Origin: a bacterium | GTDB taxonomy: Bacteria; Bdellovibrionota; Bacteriovoracia; Bacteriovoracales; Bacteriovoracaceae | DNA: 53,807 nucleotides | Assembly: GCA_030425045.1 (NCBI GenBank) | Contig: JAUHVL010000022.1 | Coordinates: forward strand, 1-53,807 | Reading direction: 5' to 3' | Shown: in pieces, positions 25,518-33,803 of the stretch | Layout: each line of letters starts with the position of its first letter | Position numbering within the stretch: position 1 is the stretch's first letter | The notes under the pieces: generated by a model | What the model saw: only the letters and a program-made list of their open reading frames with translations | What the model was told of the DNA's origin: nothing | The model's database searches: none | Position numbers and translations under genes: made by a program

Positions 25518-26474
25518 ATGAAACTCTTAGCGTTACTTTTTATTTTTGCCCTACTCTATAGCTGTAATAATCTGAATAATAGAAAGATTTCTTCATTAGA
25601 AAATACGAAGACACTTCAGAAAATAGACAGCACAAATTGGATTGCATTTTGTGAAGACGGAACCAGAGAGGATGTCACTCAGGAAATGATACTAAGTAAT
25701 GAAGTATGTGTTGGAGACTCTTTTGATAATAAAGGAATTTGTCTTGAAGAAGCTAAGAAAGGTTTAAATAGTGGTTGGTATGACAGCCCTAGTGAATTAA
25801 GTCAGCTTAGTAATGCTTGTGAGGGAGCAAAAGCAGATGTTGGTGGTTGTCTAGATTCAGCAAAGTCTGGCATGAGTAGCGGCTGGTATGATAGCCGTGA
25901 CGAAATGATTCAGTTAATAAATGCTTGTAAAAATGCTGAGCATGGAGCGCATAAATGTCTTGAATCTGCCAAGTCAGGAATGAGTAGTGGTTGGTATGAT
26001 AGTCGAGATGAAATGATTCAATTGATTGATTCTTGTAATAAATCATCTGTTGGAACAAGTGAATGTCTAGAGTCTGCAAAGTCTGGGATGAGTAGCGGCT
26101 GGTATGATAGTCGCGATGAGATGATTGTTCTGATAAACGCATGTCGTGAGGTTAATATTGGGGCCAATGGTTGTCTTGAGTCGGCAAAGTCCGGCATGAG
26201 TAGTGGCTGGTATGATAGTCGTGACGAGATGATTGTTTTAATTGATGCATGTAAAGAGTCAAAGTCTGGGGCTGAGGGATGTCTAAAATCGGCTAAGAGC
26301 GGATTGAGCAGTGGTTGGTATGATAGCCGTGATGAAATGGTCGAAATTATAAATGTTTGTAAAAAAGCTACAACCTCAGTTGTCAGTTGTATTGAATCTT
26401 CAAAAAAGAGCATGAGTAGTGCTTATTATGATAGCCGTGCCGAGATGATTAACTTAATAAATTCATGCTTATAG
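25518..26474 (+). CDS. Lipoprotein built of seven 36-residue repeats
   Basis: A 318-residue predicted lipoprotein: lipobox LLYSC gives Cys16 and AAAGGA precedes the ATG. After a unique region of about 58 residues, seven copies of a 36-residue unit run to the C-terminus. A consensus core is SAKSGMSSGWYDSRDEMI, with Cys at unit positions 1 and 27. The first and last copies are the most diverged, which suggests growth by internal duplication. No known repeat family (TPR, Sel1) fits exactly, though each unit could be a helical hairpin held by a disulfide. It would sit at the cell envelope; its role is unknown. Confidence 0.8.
   Translation: MKLLALLFIFALLYSCNNLNNRKISSLENTKTLQKIDSTNWIAFCEDGTREDVTQEMILSNEVCVGDSFDNKGICLEEAKKGLNSGWYDSPSELSQLSNACEGAKADVGGCLDSAKSGMSSGWYDSRDEMIQLINACKNAEHGAHKCLESAKSGMSSGWYDSRDEMIQLIDSCNKSSVGTSECLESAKSGMSSGWYDSRDEMIVLINACREVNIGANGCLESAKSGMSSGWYDSRDEMIVLIDACKESKSGAEGCLKSAKSGLSSGWYDSRDEMVEIINVCKKATTSVVSCIESSKKSMSSAYYDSRAEMINLINSCL
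25740..26471 (+). repeat. 108-bp coding tandem repeats (6.8 units)
   Basis: Units begin at 25740, 25848, 25956, 26064, 26172, 26280 and 26388 with no insertions or deletions; the last lacks 8 codons. The middle copies share the segment coding SGMSSGWYDSRDEMI with only silent third-base changes, showing selection on the protein. Confidence 0.9.
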
Positions 26475-26614
26475 ATTATGCACACTGTAACACAACACCT
26501 GTAGCGAGCGTGACATTAGATAAAACAAAAAAGTTTGAAGAGAACGAAAAAGTTTGTAAAGCTCTAACTGAAAAAAATCTCAGAATCGTAGAAGTATCTA
26601 TTGTGAAAAAGTGA
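26465..26614 (+). CDS. Short open frame, possible frameshifted tail
   Basis: A 49-codon frame from ATG 26465 overlaps the end of the repeat lipoprotein in another frame. It carries two cysteines (AHCNTTPV, EKVCKALT) and ends IVEVSIVKK. There is no ribosome site. It may be a lost C-terminal domain of the lipoprotein cut off by a frameshift, or chance; evidence is thin. Confidence 0.25.
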   Translation: MLIDYAHCNTTPVASVTLDKTKKFEENEKVCKALTEKNLRIVEVSIVKK

Positions 26615-26703
26615 ATGGAAAGTGTACTGATATTACAGATAATAGTTAGGGGCCTGCCTTTATTATTATTGAAGTCTGGATTCGATTGAAAAAGAGTAGT
26701 AGT

Positions 26704-28692
26704 TTATCTCTTCAAAGCTGGAACAATATATAAGTCAAACAATAGACCGAAAAGTATAGTTATACTCATCAGTACGCCAAATTGTTTTATTGGTAAGAAA
26801 TCGTTGAAACCTATGATAAGAAAAGAGAAAATGAGTAATAATGATACATAGAAAATGGGACCAATTGTGGCCACTTTATAATTTTCTATTTCCTCATTCT
26901 TCCTAATTGAAAATAAAATATGAATGGTGCTATCAACAATGATTCCAAATGACACGCTAAAGGTCATAATTGTAGCAACATTGAGACTGAATCCAGCTAT
27001 ATTCATAAAAAGAAGAGATAATGATGGTGGCCCAATATTTACTAAAATAAAAATAAAGAAATCTGATAGTGACTTAAAGCTAAAAGCAATAATTAAACAC
27101 ACGATTAAAAGACTTATTAAAAAACTTTTTACCAGCGTTTGAATCAAGTTTTTTTGTGAAGTCATAAGGTGATAATAAATTCCATTAAACTCATACTTGA
27201 TATTATTCTTTTTTAGATAATTATCTACAGCGCCGACAAACTGGAAATATTCTTCTGTATTTAATAATTTTCCATAGATGGTTATTCGATAATCGTTTTC
27301 ATCAGTGTTTCCATAGCTTAGTAGAATCTCTGGAATTTTCGACTTTAAGGTATAGTAGGCGACAGAAGCTCTCGGGAGGACTTGTTGACCTAAGTATAAG
27401 TAATTTATATCTTTGATGATGGTGTTTAATGATGCGATACTGTTAATGCTTTTATGAACAAGCTTCAAATCTTGCTCTATCTTGTCAATCTCTAATACTT
27501 TTTTAAAATTGTCTTGATCAGCTTTTATTATAATTTCTAGGTTGGGATTACCTAAAAAGTGATGATGAAGCTTATCTATACTCGTTCGAACAATATGTTT
27601 TTGAGGGAAAAAGTATGATGCTTCTACTAAAACAGGAACTTTGATAAATGACCATAGTCCAAAAAGAATACTAATTGTCGTAATCAACAATGCTAAAGTT
27701 TTTCGGGGAAGAATCAAGAGAAATTTTGTACCTTTTAAATTAAGGTTTTTTTTGGGGGAGATATTATCAAAAAACATAATCCAAAAAACGATGGTGAAAG
27801 ATGAAGAGACAAAAATAGAAAACGAAGAGATTAAGGCAAATTGTTTGATGGCCAGAATATCGCTTAAGTAAAGGCTTCCAAAACCAATGACAGTAGTAAG
27901 AATCATTAGCAAAAATGGATGTAATTTCCATTTTAAAATTTCTTTCTTACTTTTATAGACCAATGAAGAAAAGTAAAAATGAAAACTGACTGCTAGTGTA
28001 ATAACAAAAGAGACTAGTGGTGAAATGACAGTGACCATATTAGAATGAGTATAAAAAACTTTTGTAACAATTAGAGTTAAACCGACAGAAAAAAGAGATA
28101 TAAAAAAGATATAAAAAGAGGGAATGAGTGATCTTATTAAAATAACGATAAAGATAAATGAAAATATAAATAATAATGGGAAAACGATAGTTTTAATTTC
28201 TAGTGATTGTTTATCTAGGTAGAAGTTTGTAAAACTTGGACCTATAAGTTTTACATTTTTTAAGTGTTCTAATATATCAGAAAAAAGCCTGTTTAGCTCT
28301 GTTGGAAACATTTTGGGGTGAGTAAAGATAAAAAAATGTCCTTTTTTATCGATTAGTTTTAGCGATAAAAGATTATTTTTTTTATAAAACTCTCGAATAT
28401 CATCATTATATTGTTTTTTGGTAAAGTTCTTCGCCCAGGCAAGTTTAACTTGAGGGTATTTTTGCTTAATCTTTTTAAAGGCTTCTTCAATAATGATAGG
28501 ATTATCTGTTTCTAAATACCCTAAGACAAATCTTTTGTCCTCATGCTTTTTCAAAAAGGACTTATATAACTTTAATGAGTTCTCGGTTAGGAAAACCTCT
28601 TCCTTATTATATTGGATAAGGTCATTACTAAAGCTCAGAAGGATTACCGTTATAAATGCGAGTAATCCTAAAGGGTAGTGCTTTTTGGTCAT
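26704..28692 (-). CDS. MMPL/RND-superfamily lipid exporter
   Basis: A 662-residue inner-membrane protein of the MMPL (HAE3) branch, half the size of AcrB. One helix at 10-26, a periplasmic domain to about 165, then a five-helix bundle; this plan repeats with a second periplasmic domain at about 355-510 and a last bundle. FGIIVDSTIHILFSI carries the proton-relay-like Asp of the family. It lacks the tail of mycobacterial MmpL proteins. Its ATG overlaps the YceI stop (4 bases). Being last in a type III PKS operon, it is the likely exporter of that product (inference). Confidence 0.85.
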   Translation of the reverse strand: MTKKHYPLGLLAFITVILLSFSNDLIQYNKEEVFLTENSLKLYKSFLKKHEDKRFVLGYLETDNPIIIEEAFKKIKQKYPQVKLAWAKNFTKKQYNDDIREFYKKNNLLSLKLIDKKGHFFIFTHPKMFPTELNRLFSDILEHLKNVKLIGPSFTNFYLDKQSLEIKTIVFPLLFIFSFIFIVILIRSLIPSFYIFFISLFSVGLTLIVTKVFYTHSNMVTVISPLVSFVITLAVSFHFYFSSLVYKSKKEILKWKLHPFLLMILTTVIGFGSLYLSDILAIKQFALISSFSIFVSSSFTIVFWIMFFDNISPKKNLNLKGTKFLLILPRKTLALLITTISILFGLWSFIKVPVLVEASYFFPQKHIVRTSIDKLHHHFLGNPNLEIIIKADQDNFKKVLEIDKIEQDLKLVHKSINSIASLNTIIKDINYLYLGQQVLPRASVAYYTLKSKIPEILLSYGNTDENDYRITIYGKLLNTEEYFQFVGAVDNYLKKNNIKYEFNGIYYHLMTSQKNLIQTLVKSFLISLLIVCLIIAFSFKSLSDFFIFILVNIGPPSLSLLFMNIAGFSLNVATIMTFSVSFGIIVDSTIHILFSIRKNEEIENYKVATIGPIFYVSLLLIFSFLIIGFNDFLPIKQFGVLMSITILFGLLFDLYIVPALKR

Positions 28693-29261
28693 TTAAGCTC
28701 AACCTGAAACTTTAAATTAAAGAGGTCTCTTACTTTAGCAATAGCTATTGACGGATCTGGAATTTCCAGTTTTTGAAGAGATACTTGAGTATTTCCTGTA
28801 ACTTTAATGATATTGCCATCCTTATATACATTAGCTTGAAGTGTAATAGGAAAGTCTTTACCTCTGATGTGTAAAACCGCAGGTATTCTTTGAGATATTT
28901 TTTTTGTATCAAAGATTCTTACAGCACTATTGATTTTGATTTCGATGTATTTAAATTTATCAGCACTCAAAGTTTGCTCATACATTTTCTCGTCTCTTGA
29001 TGAGTTGTCTGTATCAATGCTTTTTGCTTCGAATTTTACTTCAATATTTCTCAAAAAATTATGATCACCTTTAGCAGAAATTTGGAACCTCTTTACAAAT
29101 CCATCAAATGAAGTTGTTAATATTCCCAGTTTGGTACTTTCACTTTCTAATTTGATATAGTTTGCCGATTTTGAACTTTCTTCATAATCCTTGAAGCTAT
29201 AAGTCGTTGTTATAGCAAAATTATTAAAGCTTAAGAGAAATAGGATGATAAACATTTTCAT
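28689..29261 (-). CDS. YceI-family periplasmic lipid-binding protein
   Basis: A 190-residue exported protein with a signal peptide at 1-17 (NNFA). The mature part is a lipocalin-like barrel of the YceI type: residues 40-70 (SFDGFVKRFQISAKG), KFEAKSIDTDN, a KFKYIEIK strand and a closing LKFQVEL. Homologues bind polyisoprenoid or long-chain quinones in the barrel. Placed between a methyltransferase and an MMPL exporter gene, it is well suited to carry the lipid product through the periplasm (inference). Start 14 bases after the methyltransferase gene. Confidence 0.75.
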   Translation of the reverse strand: MKMFIILFLLSFNNFAITTTYSFKDYEESSKSANYIKLESESTKLGILTTSFDGFVKRFQISAKGDHNFLRNIEVKFEAKSIDTDNSSRDEKMYEQTLSADKFKYIEIKINSAVRIFDTKKISQRIPAVLHIRGKDFPITLQANVYKDGNIIKVTGNTQVSLQKLEIPDPSIAIAKVRDLFNLKFQVELK

Positions 29262-29275
29262 AAAGCACCTTCTAT

Positions 29276-29827
29276 TTAATTTATTTTTTTTAATGTAAGA
29301 GTATTTTTAAGAACTTTATTCTCAAGATCAATTCTACTTTTGATTATCCATAAGTTAACAAGTGAAAATAGAATTAAAGTGAAATAACATTGAAATACCA
29401 AAGGAATAAAAATAAACTCTAAGACTACAGCAAGGTAGGCTGGATGTTTAATTATTTTAAAAATCCCCGTGTTGATCTGTACTTGATAAGGAATTTTCAT
29501 TATTTTTACAGTCCAGTATTCGCCAAGCTCTTTAATAGATAAAAAACGAAGAGTTTGAGAAATAAGTATTGTTCCGTAGCTAATAAGAAGTAAACTCGTA
29601 TTTATCAGTCGTCCAAAAACAGCCCCCTCTACTATCAAGGCTATAAACCAAAGTGAATGAAATAGTTTTAGTTTTCTATTCTCACTAGGAGAAACAATTC
29701 TTGCGTTATATTTATTCTTTAATGTATTTTCATTTCTTGCTGATAGATTGAGTTCAAATAGTCTCTGAGCAATAATAACTGCGATTAAAGAATAAAAAAC
29801 GAAAATATCACTTTGAAAAAAAAACAT
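29276..29827 (-). CDS. Isoprenylcysteine-methyltransferase-like membrane methyltransferase
   Basis: A 183-residue membrane protein with four or five helices. The ICMT signature is in the C-terminal half: GIFKIIKHPAYLAVVLEF (binds the methyl donor S-adenosylmethionine) followed by DLENKVL. In bacteria such proteins, including B. subtilis BpsB and streptomycete SrsB, O-methylate the alkylresorcinol or alkylpyrone made by a neighbouring type III PKS; that is the likely role here. One base separates it from the PKS gene, which precedes it in transcription. Confidence 0.85.
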   Translation of the reverse strand: MFFFQSDIFVFYSLIAVIIAQRLFELNLSARNENTLKNKYNARIVSPSENRKLKLFHSLWFIALIVEGAVFGRLINTSLLLISYGTILISQTLRFLSIKELGEYWTVKIMKIPYQVQINTGIFKIIKHPAYLAVVLEFIFIPLVFQCYFTLILFSLVNLWIIKSRIDLENKVLKNTLTLKKIN

Positions 29828-29828
29828 T

Positions 29829-30881
29829 TTATATTCCTTTTAATAGCGTTGATTCCGAATTGAAGGCAGGCCCCATTGCCAGTGCAATAGCATAATCACT
29901 TTTCTTGACACCTTTATTAAGAGTTCTTTTCAGGACATCAAGTACAGATACTGAGGACATATTTCCTAGATCCTTTAGACTATCCCAGCTATGATTAAAC
30001 TTATTATCACTATATCCCGTCGCTGAACTTAGGGCCTTTAAAACCTTTGGCCCTCCTGGGTGCGATATAATATGCTCAATTTGATCGGTTTTTAGAAAGT
30101 TCTTATCTAAGAAATAAGATAAATCATCGGCGATATTTTCCTTTACGATTTCAGCAACATCACCACTCAATACAATTTTAAAACCATCTTTAGTAATATC
30201 CCACCCCATAGTCCTTTCTGTATTTGGATAGAAGTTTGAAATACTATCTAAAACTTCAATTTTCGCTTTTTTAGACAAGGGATGATCATTGCCACACATT
30301 AGTAGTGCAGCAGCCCCATCTGCAAAAAGTCCTGTCGAAACGAGATTAGCAACACTTTTATCATCAAACTGAAATGTTAAAGAACAAAGTTCACTTGCTA
30401 TAAATAAGACACATTGATCTGGGTAGGCCTTGAGATAATCATGTACTCGGTTAATCCCAGCGACACCTCCAAGGCAGCCAAGGCCAAAGTAGGGCATTCT
30501 TTTTAAATTTCGTTTAAATTTAAACCGATTCATTAAAAGGGCATCTACACTTGGAATAGAAATTCCTGTAATGCTAGTAAAGGCCATAGCATCGATTATT
30601 TCAGGATTAATGTTATGCTCTTCTAGTAAAGATTGAATAGCAGTTTCTAAAAGATCTGTCGTATGCTCTTTCCAAATGAGTGAACGATTACCAAAATCTC
30701 CAAGGTTCAAATACTCTTCAAGCTCTAAGGCCAGATGCCTTTTTTCCACGCAGACATTATTATGAAATTGTCTGATACGGTTTTCCTTATCAGGCCATAC
30801 CTTTGAGATAAAATCTACGATTTCATTTTGATCAAAATAGTTTTTTGGAAATGATGTTTTTAAATCAATAATATAGCTCAT
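29829..30881 (-). CDS. Type III polyketide synthase (chalcone/stilbene synthase family)
   Basis: A 350-residue ketosynthase that extends a starter acyl-CoA with malonyl-CoA units. The triad is readable: Cys136 in FGLGCLGGVAGI, His274 in SHPGGPKVL and Asn307 in LGNMSSVSVL. Bacterial relatives with long-chain starters make alkylresorcinols or alkylpyrones (phenolic lipids), and the surrounding genes fit that class, but starter and ring type cannot be decided from the sequence. The gene is two bases downstream of the FAD oxidoreductase gene and one base upstream of the methyltransferase gene. Confidence 0.92.
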   Translation of the reverse strand: MSYIIDLKTSFPKNYFDQNEIVDFISKVWPDKENRIRQFHNNVCVEKRHLALELEEYLNLGDFGNRSLIWKEHTTDLLETAIQSLLEEHNINPEIIDAMAFTSITGISIPSVDALLMNRFKFKRNLKRMPYFGLGCLGGVAGINRVHDYLKAYPDQCVLFIASELCSLTFQFDDKSVANLVSTGLFADGAAALLMCGNDHPLSKKAKIEVLDSISNFYPNTERTMGWDITKDGFKIVLSGDVAEIVKENIADDLSYFLDKNFLKTDQIEHIISHPGGPKVLKALSSATGYSDNKFNHSWDSLKDLGNMSSVSVLDVLKRTLNKGVKKSDYAIALAMGPAFNSESTLLKGI

Positions 30882-30883
30882 AA

Positions 30884-32062
30884 TTAACCTCTCCTCGATA
30901 CAAGAAGTCTCATTGCTCCTTGTAAGGGTGAATAAATATTTCCAACTATTCCTACGAACGCATCACCTCTATCTCTTTTTCTTGCCAGAAAGTTTGCAAT
31001 AAGCTCACAAAGCCAAGGCTTTTTTATTACAAATTGGAAAAAATTATTTAGAATTGTTTTTTGAAAGAAGAAAATGTTCTTTTTTCTTTTATAGTGCATT
31101 AGTGCCTTCGTAATGTCTTTTTTATCTTGAATGGATTCATATAGAAGAACACTACTTTTTAACGCATTATAAATTCCCTCGCCTGTTAGAGGGTCAATAA
31201 AGCCAGCAGAGTCTCCGACATAGACAAGGTTATCGCCAGCAACAAATGAATTTTTAGCGTTTAGGGGAAAAACGAGATTTACTTTTTCGTTTTCAGGAGG
31301 AATATTAAATTTACTTTTTAATAGATTAGATGAATTAATTGACTCAATAATTAATTCTCTTTTATTTTTAAACTTTTGTACTTTTGTATTGTCACAGACG
31401 ATTGAAAAATTGACTTCATTTTCATCAATCGGATTGATTCCACAGTAGCTATTATTTTTAAGTATATGCATTTCTCCAAAACGGTCATAAGAATCTCTCT
31501 TTTTTGTTAAATAGCAGTGAAGTGCCACACGCTTATTTTTCACAGCTTTAAGGTGACCAAGTTTTTTAGCAACAATTGAGCTTCTGCCATCTGCTGCAAT
31601 TAAAATATCACCTGAAACCGTTTTGTTATCTAATGAGTTAATGCTCCAAAAGTCTTTTTTCCTTAAAACCTCATTTACAGTAAAATTAAATTCAATATCA
31701 ATATTTGATTTTCCCCTAACAAGCTGAAGAAGCTTTTTCTCAAAAACTTCTCTATTTAAAGAAAGACCTTTAAATTTGAAATTTGATAACTCTGGAAAAT
31801 GGGTCTCAACCTCAGTCTCTTGAGGGGAAATAATGCGCATTCCGATTAGGTCATTAAACTCTTCAAATTTGTCGAGTATTTGAAGCTGAATTAATAACTC
31901 AACTCCTCTTGGGCAGAGATATTCTCCACAAGCTTTCCTTTTGATATACTTGAGCCTATCAACCAGCGTTATCTTTTTAAAAATATCTGACAATAGGTAA
32001 GCAGAAAGAAGTCCTGCTGGTCCTGCTCCAATAATGATAATTTCTTTATTTTTATAACTCAT
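30884..32062 (-). CDS. FAD-dependent oxidoreductase/hydroxylase (geranylgeranyl-reductase type)
   Basis: A 392-residue flavoprotein. IIIIGAGPAGLLSAYLL at 8-24 is the N-terminal FAD-binding Rossmann motif, ACGEYLCPRG near 43-52 is the family signature after the second strand, DILIAADGRSS near 150-160 and VYVGDSAGFIDPLTGEGI near 280 are the other FAD contacts. In streptomycete srs clusters a flavoprotein hydroxylase (SrsC) converts the methylated alkylresorcinol to a hydroquinone or quinone; this may be the same job. It is the first gene of the operon and its product has a C-terminal helical tail that may contact membrane. Confidence 0.8.
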   Translation of the reverse strand: MSYKNKEIIIIGAGPAGLLSAYLLSDIFKKITLVDRLKYIKRKACGEYLCPRGVELLIQLQILDKFEEFNDLIGMRIISPQETEVETHFPELSNFKFKGLSLNREVFEKKLLQLVRGKSNIDIEFNFTVNEVLRKKDFWSINSLDNKTVSGDILIAADGRSSIVAKKLGHLKAVKNKRVALHCYLTKKRDSYDRFGEMHILKNNSYCGINPIDENEVNFSIVCDNTKVQKFKNKRELIIESINSSNLLKSKFNIPPENEKVNLVFPLNAKNSFVAGDNLVYVGDSAGFIDPLTGEGIYNALKSSVLLYESIQDKKDITKALMHYKRKKNIFFFQKTILNNFFQFVIKKPWLCELIANFLARKRDRGDAFVGIVGNIYSPLQGAMRLLVSRRG

Positions 32063-32134
32063 ATTTAAGTTCCAAAGAGAATCTCTAAATAATATTACGC
32101 CAACTCAGAAATTTTCTTTATCCTTCATATGTTG

Positions 32135-32140
32135 TATAAT
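32135..32140 (+). promoter_or_regulatory. Probable -10 box of the LuxR-type gene
   Basis: A perfect TATAAT lies 31 bases before the chosen ATG. No clear -35 is seen upstream, which suggests activator dependence or a weak promoter. Confidence 0.35.
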
Positions 32141-32170
32141 CATAGAAATATCAGAGACTTAAGGTTTTAT

Positions 32171-32680
32171 ATGACAAAAGTCCATAGACAAGAACGTCTT
32201 GTAATCACATTCATCCTCGTTTTGATATCAGCTTTAACCTTAGTTGATGTATTTAATGATATTCAGGAAGGCCTACCTACTAAGCACTTGATACACGAGC
32301 TTGGGCTTGTCTTTATTTGTTTGTCCGGAATTGCCTATCAGTTATTTATTATCAAAAGAAAGAATACTGACCTCGTTAGTTTTGACCAAAAAAACCGAGA
32401 ATTAAGCCATGAAAATGCCGAGTTTAAAAAGCAATTACAAAATAGGCTTTTAGGTGCTCAGAGTTTAGTGGAAGAAATGTTTGAAAGGTGGTCACTTTCA
32501 AAAGGGGAGAAGGATATTGCTATCCTTTTAATCAAAGGCTGCTCTATGAAAGAGATCGCTGAAACTCGTAGTTCAAGCGAGAGTACAGTCCGTCAACAAG
32601 CTTCTAATATTTATAAAAAAAGTAAGCTCGAAGGAAGAAAGGAGCTTACGGCTTTTTTTATTGAAGACTTATTTGCTTAA
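32171..32680 (+). CDS. Membrane-anchored LuxR-type transcriptional regulator
   Basis: A 169-residue protein. ATG 32171 is chosen because AAGG lies six bases before it and a TATAAT -10 box (32135-32140) lies in the would-be longer start. Two membrane helices at about 10-30 and 40-60 are followed by a coiled segment and a C-terminal LuxR/GerE helix-turn-helix (SLSKGEKDIAILLIKGCSMK, then STVRQQASNIYKKSKLEGR). Anchored regulators of this kind sense an envelope or lipid signal. It is divergent from the phenolic-lipid-like operon and probably controls it (inference). Confidence 0.75.
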   Translation: MTKVHRQERLVITFILVLISALTLVDVFNDIQEGLPTKHLIHELGLVFICLSGIAYQLFIIKRKNTDLVSFDQKNRELSHENAEFKKQLQNRLLGAQSLVEEMFERWSLSKGEKDIAILLIKGCSMKEIAETRSSSESTVRQQASNIYKKSKLEGRKELTAFFIEDLFA

Positions 32681-32750
32681 CACTTTTGGTTTTCCAACCT
32701 ATTAGTCATCGATATAAAAATGATATTAAAGAAAACTGTTTAAGTAAAAT

Positions 32751-33743
32751 CTAGTTCGGAAAACACTTATTCCACTTTTCAACAAGTGAATAAACATCAT
32801 CAACTGACCATGGCTTGCTTTCTTTCCAGTCATCGATTGCGGCCATGGTGAATTTTATTCCATGCTCAAAAGAAACCTTTGGTGACCAAAGGGTTTTAAA
32901 TCCGGAGTTGGAGGTATCGAGCCATGTTTCTTTGGGAAGCATTTTCATTTCAGGGAGTGTTTTAAAATTATTACTAATTTTTTGAACTATCTCACTAATG
33001 GCAACCGGTTTACTCGTCCCGATATTATAGGTTTGTTTATTCTCTTCAATTTTAGCGAGTGCCAAACAAGCGTTGGCCACATCCGTACAGTAAATGAGAT
33101 CCCATTTATGATCTTGAGATCCAACAACGGTGAGAGGGACTTGATGAACTTTTTGGCCAATCCATACATCGAAGTATGATGCAAAATAGTTTTCAGGGTA
33201 TCGGCATCTCGGTCCGTAAGAATCGGCAACTCTTAAAATGCTAGCGGGAATATTGAAATTAAAAGACCATTGTTCAATGGCCCTTTCTGCTGAGATTTTA
33301 CTTAGAGCATAAGGAGTAAGAGGCCTGGGGCGATCTGTTTCTAAAGTGGGAATATTGGGAGCACCATAAATTTTATGAGTACTCGTATAAACCATTTTTT
33401 TTACATGCTGATAGCGACAGCATTCAAGAACTTTGATCGTTCCAAGAAAATTGACAGAAGTATAATGTGAGGGATTATAGAGAGAGTCGACTTCATTGTC
33501 GGCAGAGGCTAAATGAAAAACGAACTCAACATCTTTAAAAAATGATTCTTCCTCTTTTAAGTCGAGGATATCTTTTTCTAAAAGCTCAAAACGAGGACTG
33601 TCTTTCCATTGCTCGATATTTTTCTTACTTCCAGTGGAGAAGTTATCAATAACCCTGACATGGTATTCATGATTCATGAGATGATCGACAAGGTGGCTTC
33701 CGAGGAACCCGGCCCCTCCAGTAACGAGAGCAATTTTTTTCAT
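32751..33743 (-). CDS. NAD-dependent sugar-nucleotide epimerase/dehydratase
   Basis: A 330-residue extended short-chain dehydrogenase. TGGAGFLGSHL at 8-18 is the NAD-binding G-x-x-G-x-x-G, followed by LASADN, STHKIYG and the catalytic Y-x-x-x-K in PYALSK near 146-151. The substrate-binding half ends in NIGTSKPVAISEIVQKI, as in UDP-glucose 4-epimerases and related GDP/dTDP enzymes. A role in making a surface-sugar precursor is likely; the exact sugar is not readable. It stands alone between convergent or divergent units. Confidence 0.85.
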   Translation of the reverse strand: MKKIALVTGGAGFLGSHLVDHLMNHEYHVRVIDNFSTGSKKNIEQWKDSPRFELLEKDILDLKEEESFFKDVEFVFHLASADNEVDSLYNPSHYTSVNFLGTIKVLECCRYQHVKKMVYTSTHKIYGAPNIPTLETDRPRPLTPYALSKISAERAIEQWSFNFNIPASILRVADSYGPRCRYPENYFASYFDVWIGQKVHQVPLTVVGSQDHKWDLIYCTDVANACLALAKIEENKQTYNIGTSKPVAISEIVQKISNNFKTLPEMKMLPKETWLDTSNSGFKTLWSPKVSFEHGIKFTMAAIDDWKESKPWSVDDVYSLVEKWNKCFPN

Positions 33744-33803
33744 AGATTTATTTTAATGCCGTTAGCTATTGCAATCAAATAAAAAGAAATTAGTGGAGTA
33801 TTT

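Noticed and set aside
25807-26413. Long minus-strand frames opposite the repeat lipoprotein
   Set aside because: They arise from the repeated codons of the plus-strand gene; no ribosome sites or domains.
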